Source: Armatimonas rosea
Lineage (GTDB): Bacteria > Armatimonadota > Armatimonadia > Armatimonadales > Armatimonadaceae
DNA: 64,000 nucleotides
Assembly (NCBI RefSeq): GCF_014202505.1
Contig: NZ_JACHGW010000004.1
Coordinates: forward strand, 802,048 to 866,047
Direction of reading: 5' to 3'
This document shows, in pieces, positions 1 through 7,261 of the stretch (the stretch's first letter is position 1; the number at the start of each line of letters is the position of its first letter). The position numbers and the translations under genes are program-made. The notes below the pieces were generated by a model that saw nothing but the letters and a program-made list of their open reading frames with translations, had not been told where the DNA came from and searched no databases.

Positions 1-44
1 AGATCTACAAGGCACGCCAGGCCAAGAAAGCAGCCAGCGCGTAG
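1..44 (+). CDS. C-terminal tail of a gene cut by the window edge
   Basis: Frame 3 is open from the left edge and ends with TAG at 42-44, encoding IYKARQAKKAASA. The basic, Ala/Lys-rich tail looks like a protein C-terminus and not a random frame, but thirteen residues cannot identify the family. It is followed directly by the palindromic region at 45-216, which suits a gene end. Without the upstream sequence this remains a guess. Confidence 0.35.
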   Translation, partial: IYKARQAKKAASA

Positions 45-216
45 GTTGCCATCTCTCCGGCTCGCTAGGGCTCTCCACCTCTCTTCCCCTATTGCTCGCA
101 AGCTCGCGGGAAGAGAGGCGTACCTATCGTGGCAGGCTCGTCCCTCTTCCCGCGACGAAGGAGCAAAAGGGGAAGAGGGAAGCCGTCTCAGCGGCAGGGA
201 GATGGCCCGAAGCGTC
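45..216. repeat. Intergenic GC-rich palindromic repeats
   Basis: Two imperfect hairpins lie side by side: 78-88 pairs perfectly with 108-118 (11 bp), and 141-150 pairs with 171-180 (10 bp). Both arms are of the CTCTTCCC/GGGAAGAG type and resemble the CTCCCTTC/GAAGGGAG repeats at 4530-4573 and 38798-38841. The block separates an incoming plus-strand gene end from the stop of the minus-strand esterase, so it could also act as a bidirectional terminator, although no clear T-run follows. Confidence 0.6.
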
Positions 217-1005
217 TCAACGGCCAAATAAAAAGAGGAGCACCTTGTCGAAGCGATCCGCCCACGATGCCTCGTTGTGCTGGGCACCGTCGAACTCCTG
301 GTAGGCGAGGTCCGTCCCCTCTTTCCAGCCTTTGTCCTTGAGCGCGTCCCGTAGCAGGCGGGCATCGGGGAGGGCCGTGTCGCCCTCCGCGCTCCCGATA
401 TCCACCCAGAGCTTCAGAGGGAGCTTGCGTGTAACGGCCTTCAAGATCGCCTTCTCGTCCCACCAAACCGACGGTGACAGCACCGCGAGCTTGCCAAACA
501 CGTCGGGGCGCTGGAGCCCTACCCAGAGGGAGATCAGTCCCCCCAACGACGAGCCCCCCAGCGCGGTACTCGCGGCATCGGGCTTGGTGCGGTAGCTACG
601 GTCGATAAAGGGCTTGAGGTCGTCGGTGAGGAGCTTGCTGTAGAGCTCGCCCTTGCCCCCACGACCGCGCTTGTCCCGGGTCGGGGTGTACTCTTCCAGG
701 CGAGTCGCGCCGGTGTTGTAGATGCCCACGATAATCAGCGGCTCGATCTTGCCCTCTTTGATCAGCCGCTCCGCGGTCTCGTCCACGCGCCACTCCTGGC
801 CGTAGATAAACGAGGTCGCGCCATCGAAGAGGTTCTGCCCATCGTGGAGGTAGAGCACGGGGTAGCGCCGGTCGGGGCTATCGTAGTACCCCGGCGGCAG
901 GTAGACCAAGACCGTCCGGCGTGGCTTGAGGTGCGACGAAGCAAAGTCCGTGTGGAGCCGAAAGAGCCCTGTGCGCGTGTGCCGCTCGGGCAGCTCCTGC
1001 CTCAT
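217..1005 (-). CDS. Alpha/beta hydrolase, putative esterase (Fes/enterochelin-esterase-like)
   Basis: A serine hydrolase of the putative-esterase family, about 262 residues. Visible motifs are the beta-strand region PVLYLHDGQNLFDG, the nucleophile elbow GGSSLGG (GxSxG) and a C-terminal histidine in GAQHNEASW. No signal peptide is seen, so it is probably cytoplasmic. I chose the ATG at 1005 (MRQELPERHTRTG), not the longer reading frame, because that ATG follows the stop of the upstream gene by one base (TGAGATG), a typical coupled start. It therefore appears to be the second gene of a two-gene unit with the 81-residue protein. Substrate unknown; family members hydrolyse siderophore esters, acyl esters or glycan-linked feruloyl groups. 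Confidence 0.8.
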   Translation of the reverse strand: MRQELPERHTRTGLFRLHTDFASSHLKPRRTVLVYLPPGYYDSPDRRYPVLYLHDGQNLFDGATSFIYGQEWRVDETAERLIKEGKIEPLIIVGIYNTGATRLEEYTPTRDKRGRGGKGELYSKLLTDDLKPFIDRSYRTKPDAASTALGGSSLGGLISLWVGLQRPDVFGKLAVLSPSVWWDEKAILKAVTRKLPLKLWVDIGSAEGDTALPDARLLRDALKDKGWKEGTDLAYQEFDGAQHNEASWADRFDKVLLFLFGR

Positions 1006-1006
1006 C

Positions 1007-1252
1007 TCAGCGACTGCCCAGCAGCCCCGCCTTGCGACTCTCCCCGCTCTCGGGCAGTGCCTCGCCCTCCACGGAGATCGCGGCGACATAGGCAGGGCGG
1101 ATCAGGATGGTATTCTTCTCGCTCTCGTAGCGAATCGGGTCCACAGCCAAGGTCGCCCAGGCCGCCGCCTCCGCCGCTGCTGAATCAACGGCATCGAGTT
1201 CCCGGCGGAAGCTCCCCCCGGTGGTATGGTAACAAATCCGAAACTTAGGCAT
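1007..1252 (-). CDS. Hypothetical 81-residue protein
   Basis: Not recognised. The sequence begins MPKFRICYHTTGGSFRRE, has an alanine-rich helix (AAAEAAAWATLAV) and a beta-rich centre (YESEKNTILIRPAYVAAISVEG), no signal peptide and no membrane segment. It has the look of a small alpha/beta domain, perhaps an accessory of the esterase gene that starts one base after its stop. A TACACT box five bases before the ATG (with GG in front) supports both its reality and its start as the first gene of a leaderless transcript. Confidence 0.65.
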   Translation of the reverse strand: MPKFRICYHTTGGSFRRELDAVDSAAAEAAAWATLAVDPIRYESEKNTILIRPAYVAAISVEGEALPESGESRKAGLLGSR

Positions 1253-1257
1253 GGGCT

Positions 1258-1263
1258 AGTGTA
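1258..1263 (-). promoter_or_regulatory. -10 box of a probable leaderless promoter
   Basis: GGTACACT on the minus strand with only AGCCC between the box and the ATG at 1252. No Shine-Dalgarno is possible in that gap and no clear -35 is seen. It belongs to the recurring TANNNT pattern of this window. Confidence 0.6.
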
Positions 1264-1281
1264 CCGTATTCCTAGAGAGAG

Positions 1282-2169
1282 CTAGCCCTGAAACCGAAAC
1301 CCGAAGGCATCTTCCCAGTCGTAGATCCGGGCTTTGGTGACGGCACCGCGGACGAACGAGCGGAAGGTCATGCCACTACGATAGATCTCGTCCTCTTGCC
1401 CTGCAAGCCGGCAGCGCAGGTGGGTCTTGCCCTGTTTCAGAGCCAGAGCGCAGCGCTTGTGACCATCGAGAATTGTCCAGTTGCCATCGACACGGCAGAC
1501 CGTCACGGGGATTTCCTGATACTCCGGGTGTCTTGTCAAGCTCTCCAGCGCCTCCTCCGAGACCGAGCGAATCTCCTGTGAGGGCTGAAGCGACCGGGGC
1601 GAGACGAGGCTGATGGGGTGGAGCAAGCAGCCGTCTGTCGTGAGCTCGTTCACAATGAGAGCCGCAATACTTTTTGCATCGAGCACGGACGAGTCCACCA
1701 CTAAGTCGTAGTTGCTCAGGTTGTTTAGCGACGCATTGTAGTACTTCAAGAACCGATTGTTCTCGCTAAAATAGCGCTCGCGCAGCAGGTTCATCGCGTT
1801 TTCTTTGGAGACAAAGCTCTCGCCAATGCGCTCCTGGCCATAGACGCGCGCTGCCGCCACCGCAGGCAGACAAGTCACAAAAACCTTGAGCGAGTAGGGC
1901 ATGAAGTGCCACGCCAGCCGCGAGTCAAAGATAAAGCGCTCTTTCTCTTGCCCAATGCGCTGGGTGAGTGAGTCGATCTCATCGTCGATGGAGCGATCAC
2001 TCTCCGCAAGCTTGTTGTACTCCAGAGTCGTCAAGTTCTTCGATGCGGCGATCTGGCGCTGCATTGCCCCCGTGGAGTAGTACTCAATCTGTAGGCTCTC
2101 CTGTAGTAGCTTTGCAACCGTTGTCTTCCCACAGCCCGGCTCGCCGGTAATTGTAATCTTAATGGACAT
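1282..2169 (-). CDS. Cytidylate-kinase-like P-loop kinase fused to a ParB/Srx-like domain
   Basis: About 295 residues with two parts. Residues 1-180 form a P-loop kinase of the cytidylate-kinase-like type: GEPGCGKTT at about 8-16, then a lid-like Arg/Lys region and FIFDSRLAWHF. Residues 185-295 carry a motif typical of the ParB/sulfiredoxin fold: a proposed beta strand, then VDGNWTILDGHKRCALALK, where the DGHKR replaces the usual DGHHR. The ATG at 2169 is preferred over an upstream TTG because the TAGAAT box at 2177-2182 lies seven bases before it. The gene is divergent from an ECF sigma factor 34 bases away. ParB-fold domains can bind or use nucleotides (ParB CTPase, SerK serine kinase), so the protein may phosphorylate a small molecule or control gene expression, but this is inference. 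I do not know a described family with this exact pairing. Confidence 0.75.
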   Translation of the reverse strand: MSIKITITGEPGCGKTTVAKLLQESLQIEYYSTGAMQRQIAASKNLTTLEYNKLAESDRSIDDEIDSLTQRIGQEKERFIFDSRLAWHFMPYSLKVFVTCLPAVAAARVYGQERIGESFVSKENAMNLLRERYFSENNRFLKYYNASLNNLSNYDLVVDSSVLDAKSIAALIVNELTTDGCLLHPISLVSPRSLQPSQEIRSVSEEALESLTRHPEYQEIPVTVCRVDGNWTILDGHKRCALALKQGKTHLRCRLAGQEDEIYRSGMTFRSFVRGAVTKARIYDWEDAFGFRFQG

Positions 2170-2176
2170 TTCGTCT

Positions 2177-2197
2177 ATTCTATCGTAGCGGTACAAT
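2177..2197. promoter_or_regulatory. Divergent pair of leaderless promoters
   Basis: Minus-strand TAGAAT at 2177-2182 stands seven bases before the ATG at 2169. Plus-strand TACAAT at 2192-2197, preceded by GG, stands six bases before the GTG at 2204. The two -10 boxes are nine bases apart, so RNA polymerase probably cannot occupy both at once and the two genes may be expressed in competition. Neither gene has a Shine-Dalgarno. Confidence 0.6.
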
Positions 2198-2203
2198 GCC
2201 TGA

Positions 2204-2755
2204 GTGCACGATGTTTTTGAGGCGCGGCTGGTAGAGCGATTTCGGCAAGGCGATGCCCGCGCGATGGAGACACTCTTTGAGCTCTATGCGGACCGGGCGC
2301 TGGGGCTGGCGATGCGGCTGACGGAGACGCGGGAAGATGCCGAGGAAGTGGCCCAAGAGGCGTTTGTGCGGGCGTTTCGCAGTGCGCGCCAGCTCACGGG
2401 CGGCCACACAAAGCGCTTTGGTCCCTGGCTCTTTGCCATTGTGCGCTCGATTGCCGCCGATAAGCGCCGCCAGCTCCGGCTCCCCACGCTCTCGCTAGAG
2501 ACTCCCGCGGGTGCAGCGCTGGTCAGCCGGGTCCGCACCGAGGACGAGGCCCTGGCCCGTGCGGAGCGCAAGGCGCTTCTGGACGCTCTCGAGTCCCTCC
2601 CCGAGGAGCACAAGCTCGTGCTGACCCTCTGCGATCTGGAGGACATCCCCCACGCCGAGGCCGCCGAGGTGCTGGGCCGCTCGGTCGCCGCCACGAAATC
2701 CCTGCTCTACCGCGCCCGCCGGGCGTTGCGGGATGCGCTGGTCGCCGGGGGTTAA
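2204..2755 (+). CDS. ECF RNA polymerase sigma factor
   Basis: A 183-residue sigma-70 family extracytoplasmic-function factor. Region 2 covers about residues 8-80 (FRQGDARAMETLFELYADRAL, then AEEVAQEAFVRAFRSARQL and the DNA-melting part WLFAIVRSIAADKRRQ). Region 4 covers about 125-175 with LPEEHKLVLTLCDLEDIPH and the helix-turn-helix EAAEVLGRSVAATKSLLYRAR. The start is a GTG six bases after a TACAAT box, so translation is probably leaderless. The next gene on the strand (2920) looks like its anti-sigma partner, separated by a palindromic repeat. The signal it answers to is unknown. Confidence 0.9.
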   Translation: MHDVFEARLVERFRQGDARAMETLFELYADRALGLAMRLTETREDAEEVAQEAFVRAFRSARQLTGGHTKRFGPWLFAIVRSIAADKRRQLRLPTLSLETPAGAALVSRVRTEDEALARAERKALLDALESLPEEHKLVLTLCDLEDIPHAEAAEVLGRSVAATKSLLYRARRALRDALVAGG

Positions 2756-2872
2756 AAATCCCCGGCAGCAGTCAAGAGCGTCCCAAGGACGCGTAAACCG
2801 CGTCGTTTATCGCGTCCCCGGGACGCTCCCCAACACCAGACGGGGATTTCCAATCCCCGGCGAAAAAAATCC
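2756..2872. repeat. Palindromic repeat, GAGCGTCCC family, copy A
   Basis: A long palindrome runs from 2776 to 2828: left arm GAGCGTCCC (2776-2784) pairs with GGGACGCTC (2820-2828), and the inner parts GGACGCGTAAAC and GTTTATCGCGTCC also pair. It is flanked by AAATCCCCGGC-like ends, with a second small palindrome GGGGATTTCCAATCCCC at 2842-2858. Related copies are at 31771-31858 and 43682-43735. It sits between the sigma factor and the anti-sigma-like gene. Confidence 0.75.
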
Positions 2873-2919
2873 CCAACCCCGCGACGCTTTTTGATTTCAA
2901 CCTACGTCTTTGTTTGTGA

Positions 2920-3213
2920 ATGAACGACGAAACCATCCGTGAGCTGATCGGGCCGTACCTCGACGACGACCTGCCGACTGAGGCAAAGCGGCGTGTGGAG
3001 GAGGCGATCCTAGCCTCACCCGCGCTGGCATGGGAGGTGCAGACCCTCAAGATCACCCGGGAGCGGCTCCGCACCGATGCCGGCGAGGTCGTCGCCTCGG
3101 ATGCGTTCCGAGCCCGCACCCTGCGTGCGCTTTACACCGACAATCCACATCTTCAGAACGAAGACACCGAAAACAAAGAAGCCGGGCAGTTCACCTTGCC
3201 CATCAAGCTCTAA
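2920..3213 (+). CDS. Small anti-sigma-factor-like protein
   Basis: A 97-residue soluble protein. Its N-terminal half (IRELIGPYLDDDLPTEAKRRVEEAILASPALAWEVQ) matches the helical layout of anti-sigma-domain proteins, in which a short helix with a D/E-rich turn precedes a helix containing a conserved RRxxEExL pattern. The zinc-binding HxxxCxxC motif of ZAS proteins is missing, and there is no membrane segment, so it would be cytoplasmic. Its position 165 bases after an ECF sigma gene, same strand, supports the role. The C-terminus FTLPIKL may be flexible. The assignment is by pattern and context. Confidence 0.65.
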   Translation: MNDETIRELIGPYLDDDLPTEAKRRVEEAILASPALAWEVQTLKITRERLRTDAGEVVASDAFRARTLRALYTDNPHLQNEDTENKEAGQFTLPIKL

Positions 3214-3258
3214 ACACCACAGAGCTCCCCAAGACGTGGGAGCTAAAGGGCAAAAACT

Positions 3259-4419
3259 ATGCAAGCAATCACCGCACGAAAAGACCTCTACGAGGCAGTA
3301 CAGACCGTCGGACGCGCCGTCTCCGGGCGCTCGACCCTCCCGATTCTCTCCCATATCCTAGTCACCCCGCAGGGCGGCTCGAACCTGAAGCTCACCGCGA
3401 CCGACCTGGAGATGTGGGTGGAGTGCTCGCTCACCGCGCGTATCCAGGCGAGCCTGGGCGACATGGAGGAGGCCGGTGGCTTCACGGTGCCGTCGCGCTA
3501 CTTCACCGAGATCCTCGGCGCGCTCCCCGAGGCCGATGTGATCCTCGACCGCCCCGATGGTGGCAACAAGACCCAGCTGCGCTGTGGTCGCTCGGACTAC
3601 AGCCTGCTTGGGCTGCCCGCCGAGGAGTTCCCCGCCCTCCCCGATGTCGAGCCCACCGCGACCATCACGATGAACGGTGCCGTGCTCAAGGCGATGATCA
3701 AGCAGGTCGCCTTCGCGGTCTCCACCGACGAGACCCGTGTGATCCTGACGGGCGTGCTCTTTATCTTCAATGGCCAGCAGATCAAGATGGTCGCCACCGA
3801 CACCCACCGCCTCGCGGTGCGTGGCGGGATCGCGTCTTCGGGCGAGGGCCAGGGCCAAGCGGTCCTTCCTGCCCGTGCCATGAACGAGATCAGCCGCTTG
3901 GCTGGTGACGAAGACGAAGTGGTGATCGCGCTGGCGCAGGGTCAGGCACGCTTTGAGGTGAATAAGAAGAACTCCAACGGCGACACAGTTGCGACCACGA
4001 CCCTCATCACCCGCCTGATCGAGGGCCAGTTCCCCAACTACGAGCGTGTCATCCCCGCCGGCCACGAGCGCAAGCTGACTCTGGAGACCGCCGAGTTCCA
4101 GAAAGCCGTCAAGCGTGTGGCCATTGTCGCCCGTGAGAACGCCAACCGGATTGTCCTAGAGACCGAGGGCGCGCAGCTGGCGATGTCCGCGGAATCGGGG
4201 ACCATTGGCTCCGCCCGCGATGAGATCGAGGTGGCACGGGAGGGCGACGATATCCAGATCGCGTTCAATGCCAAGTACCTCGGGGATGTGCTCGCCGCGA
4301 TCGAGACCGAGGGAGTCGTCCTGGAGCTCACCGAGCCCCTGCGCCCCGGCATCCTCCGCCCCATCGGGGACAACGCCGCCGACTATCTCTGCGTCCTGAT
4401 GCCCATGCAGGTGATCTAG
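3259..4419 (+). CDS. dnaN: DNA polymerase III beta subunit (sliding clamp)
   Basis: A 386-residue clamp protein, slightly longer than the usual 366-380. It starts MQAITARKDLYEAVQTVGRA, has VSGRSTLPILSHI, which is typical of the first clamp domain, and ends with DYLCVLMPMQV, the conserved C-terminal strand. As a ring-shaped dimer it tethers the replicative polymerase and binds other partners through a hydrophobic pocket. No dnaA, recF or gyrB gene is adjacent; instead an ECF sigma/anti-sigma pair lies upstream and a peptidase downstream, so the canonical origin cluster is broken up here. The ATG at 3259 has a weak TAAAGGG-like ribosome-binding site about ten bases upstream. Confidence 0.97.
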   Translation: MQAITARKDLYEAVQTVGRAVSGRSTLPILSHILVTPQGGSNLKLTATDLEMWVECSLTARIQASLGDMEEAGGFTVPSRYFTEILGALPEADVILDRPDGGNKTQLRCGRSDYSLLGLPAEEFPALPDVEPTATITMNGAVLKAMIKQVAFAVSTDETRVILTGVLFIFNGQQIKMVATDTHRLAVRGGIASSGEGQGQAVLPARAMNEISRLAGDEDEVVIALAQGQARFEVNKKNSNGDTVATTTLITRLIEGQFPNYERVIPAGHERKLTLETAEFQKAVKRVAIVARENANRIVLETEGAQLAMSAESGTIGSARDEIEVAREGDDIQIAFNAKYLGDVLAAIETEGVVLELTEPLRPGILRPIGDNAADYLCVLMPMQVI

Positions 4420-4421
4420 GG

Positions 4422-4600
4422 GGGACATCCCTCCCCCCGGCCCCCTCCCTTCCCCTGAAACCCGACTTCGTCGGGGGGAAGGGAGGGGGTGAATCTACCA
4501 AACCCACCCCCACTCGTTCCTCGTCTCCCCTCCCTTCGTCCCCGCGAAGCGGGAAACAGAGCGAAGGGAGGGGCTGGGGGAGGGATGTATCCCCGGGGAG
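4422..4600. repeat. Clustered GC-rich palindromes, including a 44-bp repeat
   Basis: Two hairpins fill the gap after dnaN. The first pairs CCCTCCCTTCCCC (about 4443-4455) with GGGGAAGGGAGGG (about 4475-4487). The second, 4530-4573, is identical over 44 bases to 38798-38841: CTCCCTTC pairs with GAAGGGAG around an inner CCCGCGAAGCGGG hairpin. In both places a run of GGGAGGGATG and then a gene start with a TANNNT box follows. These may also stop transcription from dnaN. Confidence 0.75.
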
Positions 4601-4618
4601 GGATGCTTGTATGTCAGG

Positions 4619-4624
4619 TACACT
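4619..4624 (+). promoter_or_regulatory. -10 box of a probable leaderless promoter
   Basis: GGTACACT followed by six bases (TCTCCC) and the ATG at 4631. No Shine-Dalgarno. It decides the start of the M14 peptidase, because an in-frame ATG 24 bases upstream lies before the promoter. Confidence 0.65.
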
Positions 4625-4630
4625 TCTCCC

Positions 4631-6064
4631 ATGCCGTTGCAAACCCCACCCCAGACCCGCGCCGAGCGCACGGGCTACGCCGAGACAAGCCACTACGACG
4701 ATGTGATTGCATTTCTGGAGGCGCTCAAGCTCCCCATTACCGTGCTGGCGACCAGCGACCAAGGGCGAAAAGTCCCGCTGGTAACCCTTGGGAAGGGCAA
4801 GCTCAAGGTCTACATCCAGGCCAATATCCACGGGGGCGAGGTGGAGGGTAAGGAGGCCGCGCTGATGCTCCTGCGCGACCTGCCCAAGTCCCACCCCAAG
4901 CTCCTAGAGAAGCTCACGCTGGTTGTCTGCCCGATCTACAACTGCGATGGCAACGAGAAATGGGGCGAGGGCAAGCGCAACCGGGGCTCCCAAGACGGCC
5001 CCGAGGTGATTGGGGAGCGGGCCAATGGGGCGGGGCTCGATCTCAACCGAGACTGCATGAAGGCGGAATCGCCGGAGATGCGCGGGGTCTTGGAGCACAT
5101 CTACAGAAAACACGATCCCGCGCTCGTGCTGGATCTGCACACGACCAACGGGACACGCCACGGGTATCATCTCACCTACTCCCCGCCCCTCAACCCCAAC
5201 TCCGACCCCGCCGTGCTCGCCTATGTCCGCGACTCCCTGCTCCCGATTGTCCGCAAGCGCCTCGAAAAAGAGAAGTCCTGGAAGCTCTTTGACTACGGCA
5301 ATGTCGAGCGGCGCGGCATGGAGCGTGTCTGGGCGACCTTTGGCGACGAGCCACGCTACGTCACCAACTACGCCGGGCTACGGGGCCGCCTCTCCATCCT
5401 CTCCGAGGCCGTGAGCTTCCTGCCCTTTGAGACACGTGTCAAGGTGACCTATGACTTTGTCTTGGCGATCCTGGAAGAGGCCGCCAAGGACAGCGAAAAG
5501 ATCCAGCAGCTGGTCAGAGACGCCGACAAGCGCCGTCGTACTGAGCTTGGGGTGCGCTTTGAGATGGCCGCTCGCGCCACGCCAGAGTCCGTCCCGCTGG
5601 AAAAGCCCGGCCCCGATGCCGAGACAGACCATCGAAAAGCCCCCAAAGAGCTGGAGCAAGTAACTCTCCCTGTCTGGGATCGCTTCAAAACCACCCGCTC
5701 GAACAAAGTTCCGAAGGGTTATTTTGTCACCCACGGGAAGGTCATTGAGCTTCTCAAGAGCCATGGCATCCAAGGCCAAGACTACTCGCACAAAGGAAGT
5801 ATCGAGACGTTCGTCGTGAGCCAGAAGCAAGTTAGTCGCACACCGTTTCAGGGGCATCGGCTGATTCAGTTTGAGGGAAGCTGGATCGAGAAGGAGGCGC
5901 TCGTCACCTTTGGCTGGTTTGTCCCGACAGACCAGCCCCTTCAGGCTCTGATCTTTCAACTTCTGGAGCCGGAGAACCTCGATAGTGCCGCCGCTTGGGG
6001 CCTTTTTGAAAACCCTCCCGGCTTTGAGGCCCCGCTACCACTCATCCGGGTGCCACAAAAATGA
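4631..6064 (+). CDS. M14-family zinc carboxypeptidase
   Basis: A 477-residue metallopeptidase of the M14 family. The zinc ligands are visible as H67 and E70 (HGGEVEG) and H170 (LDLHTTNG); the substrate-binding segment is LDLNRDCMKAESPE; E259 in LSILSEAVSF fits the catalytic glutamate. There is no signal peptide, so a cytoplasmic enzyme trimming peptides or peptide-like compounds is likely. The C-terminal 150 residues form an extra domain not needed for the fold. The stop overlaps the start of the next gene by four bases (ATGA), so the two are co-translated. An intracellular peptide salvage role is inference. Confidence 0.9.
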   Translation: MPLQTPPQTRAERTGYAETSHYDDVIAFLEALKLPITVLATSDQGRKVPLVTLGKGKLKVYIQANIHGGEVEGKEAALMLLRDLPKSHPKLLEKLTLVVCPIYNCDGNEKWGEGKRNRGSQDGPEVIGERANGAGLDLNRDCMKAESPEMRGVLEHIYRKHDPALVLDLHTTNGTRHGYHLTYSPPLNPNSDPAVLAYVRDSLLPIVRKRLEKEKSWKLFDYGNVERRGMERVWATFGDEPRYVTNYAGLRGRLSILSEAVSFLPFETRVKVTYDFVLAILEEAAKDSEKIQQLVRDADKRRRTELGVRFEMAARATPESVPLEKPGPDAETDHRKAPKELEQVTLPVWDRFKTTRSNKVPKGYFVTHGKVIELLKSHGIQGQDYSHKGSIETFVVSQKQVSRTPFQGHRLIQFEGSWIEKEALVTFGWFVPTDQPLQALIFQLLEPENLDSAAAWGLFENPPGFEAPLPLIRVPQK

Positions 6065-6834
6065 GCTGGGAGTTTTCCAACCAGACAGTCGAGAACGAAG
6101 GGGCGACGATCCACTACGAGGTGCACGGCGAGGGCGTCCCTCCCGTGATCTTGCTCCATGGCTTCTCGAGCTCGTTTCGGCGCAACTGGCACGGGGTGGG
6201 CTGGACACAGGCCTTTGTTGAGGCGGGGCGGCGCGTGATCGGGCCGGACCTGCGGGGGCATGGGCGCAGCAGCAAGTTCCACACCTACGATGCCTACTGG
6301 CCCGCCAAGCTCTGCCGGGATATTCTCGCCGTGCAGGATGCAGCGGGCGCGGCACCGGCAGACTTTCTGGGATTCTCGATGGGCGGCGGGCTCGCGCTTC
6401 AGTTTGCGATGCTCTACCCGGAGCGGGTGCGGCGGTTGGTGCTCGCGGGAATCGGGGATAAGGTGCTACGGACCAAGAGTATCCCCATGCTGCCCAGCAC
6501 GATTGCCCAGGCGCTAGAGGCCGAGAGTGTGGAGAGCATCGAGTCGCCGATTGGGAAGCAGTTCCGTAGCTTTGCGGCCAAGACCAACAACGATCTCAAG
6601 GCGCTGGCGGCGCTGATGCGCGGGCCGGGCTGGCCGGGTCGGGTAGACGAGCACCGCGAGCTCAGCGTCCCCACACGGGTGATCCTCGCCGAGACCGATA
6701 CCTTCATGCCTGAGACGGAGCGTCTGCGGGAAGCGCTACCGGGGGCGGAGTTTGTGACGGTCCCGGGGACCGATCACCTGAGCCTGGCGCTCTCAAGCGA
6801 GTTCAAGCGCCTAGCTCTGGAGTTTCTGGAGTAG
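6061..6834 (+). CDS. Alpha/beta hydrolase
   Basis: A 257-residue alpha/beta-fold hydrolase. The oxyanion segment is VILLHGFSSS, the nucleophile is S106 in GFSMGGG, the acid is likely the aspartate in AETDTFMPE, and the catalytic histidine is in GTDHLSLAL. The cap is short. No signal peptide. The start overlaps the M14 peptidase stop by ATGA, so both products form in equal ratio; together they could process an esterified or amidated peptide, but the substrate is not evident. Related families include lipases, haloalkane dehalogenase-like enzymes and epoxide hydrolases. Confidence 0.85.
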   Translation: MSWEFSNQTVENEGATIHYEVHGEGVPPVILLHGFSSSFRRNWHGVGWTQAFVEAGRRVIGPDLRGHGRSSKFHTYDAYWPAKLCRDILAVQDAAGAAPADFLGFSMGGGLALQFAMLYPERVRRLVLAGIGDKVLRTKSIPMLPSTIAQALEAESVESIESPIGKQFRSFAAKTNNDLKALAALMRGPGWPGRVDEHRELSVPTRVILAETDTFMPETERLREALPGAEFVTVPGTDHLSLALSSEFKRLALEFLE

Positions 6835-6841
6835 TCGCTCG

Positions 6842-7225
6842 CTAGGGAAGAATATGAGCGATCATGGCATTTGTCCCCACAGAGCAAGAGGGGTCGGTTC
6901 CCAAGTTGTTGGGGGTGTAGGTGCCGCCGGCCTGGCAGAAGGGAGTACCTCCCTTGATGTAGGTGGTGGTACCGTTGCCACAGAGCACGGAGAGCGCAGG
7001 CATGGTCGAGCCCTGAGCGAGCTTGTTGTCCATGGCATACTGCTCCTTGGCGGAGTCGATCACCCGCAGGTTGCGCAGACAGCCACGAGCTCTGGCATTC
7101 TCTCTGGTACGACGTAAATTCGGGGCTGCAATCGCAAAGACCACGCTCACGATACACACCACCATCATCACTTCCACAAGGGTAAACCCACGTCGGCGAA
7201 ACTGTTTTTGAACCATCCTCGTCAT
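6842..7225 (-). CDS. Type IV pilin-like (G-family) prepilin protein
   Basis: A 127-residue prepilin. A short basic leader (RRRG) precedes FTLVEVMMVVCIVSVVFAIAAPN, the class III signal that a PilD-type peptidase cleaves before F, followed by the hydrophobic assembly helix. The globular part carries two pairs of cysteines and the segment GNGTTTYIKGGTPFCQAGGTY. It is a paralogue of the neighbour at 7262-7654: both share the RARGC..NL.VI..AKEQY.MDN helix and the GNGTTTYIKG loop. A second in-frame ATG at 7216 is also preceded by GAGG, so the exact start is open. The protein likely forms a minor pilin or pseudopilin at the inner membrane. Confidence 0.88.
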   Translation of the reverse strand: MTRMVQKQFRRRGFTLVEVMMVVCIVSVVFAIAAPNLRRTRENARARGCLRNLRVIDSAKEQYAMDNKLAQGSTMPALSVLCGNGTTTYIKGGTPFCQAGGTYTPNNLGTDPSCSVGTNAMIAHILP

Positions 7226-7261
7226 CCTCAGTAGAGAGTATCAGTAGATTTGCCAGGAATC

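Noticed and set aside
2170..2196. TTG start for the kinase-ParB gene
   Set aside because: The TAGAAT box between this codon and the ATG at 2169 would lie inside the coding region; the ATG is better supported.
3358..4065. Antisense frame opposite dnaN
   Set aside because: It is a shadow of the codon bias of dnaN, with no start signal.
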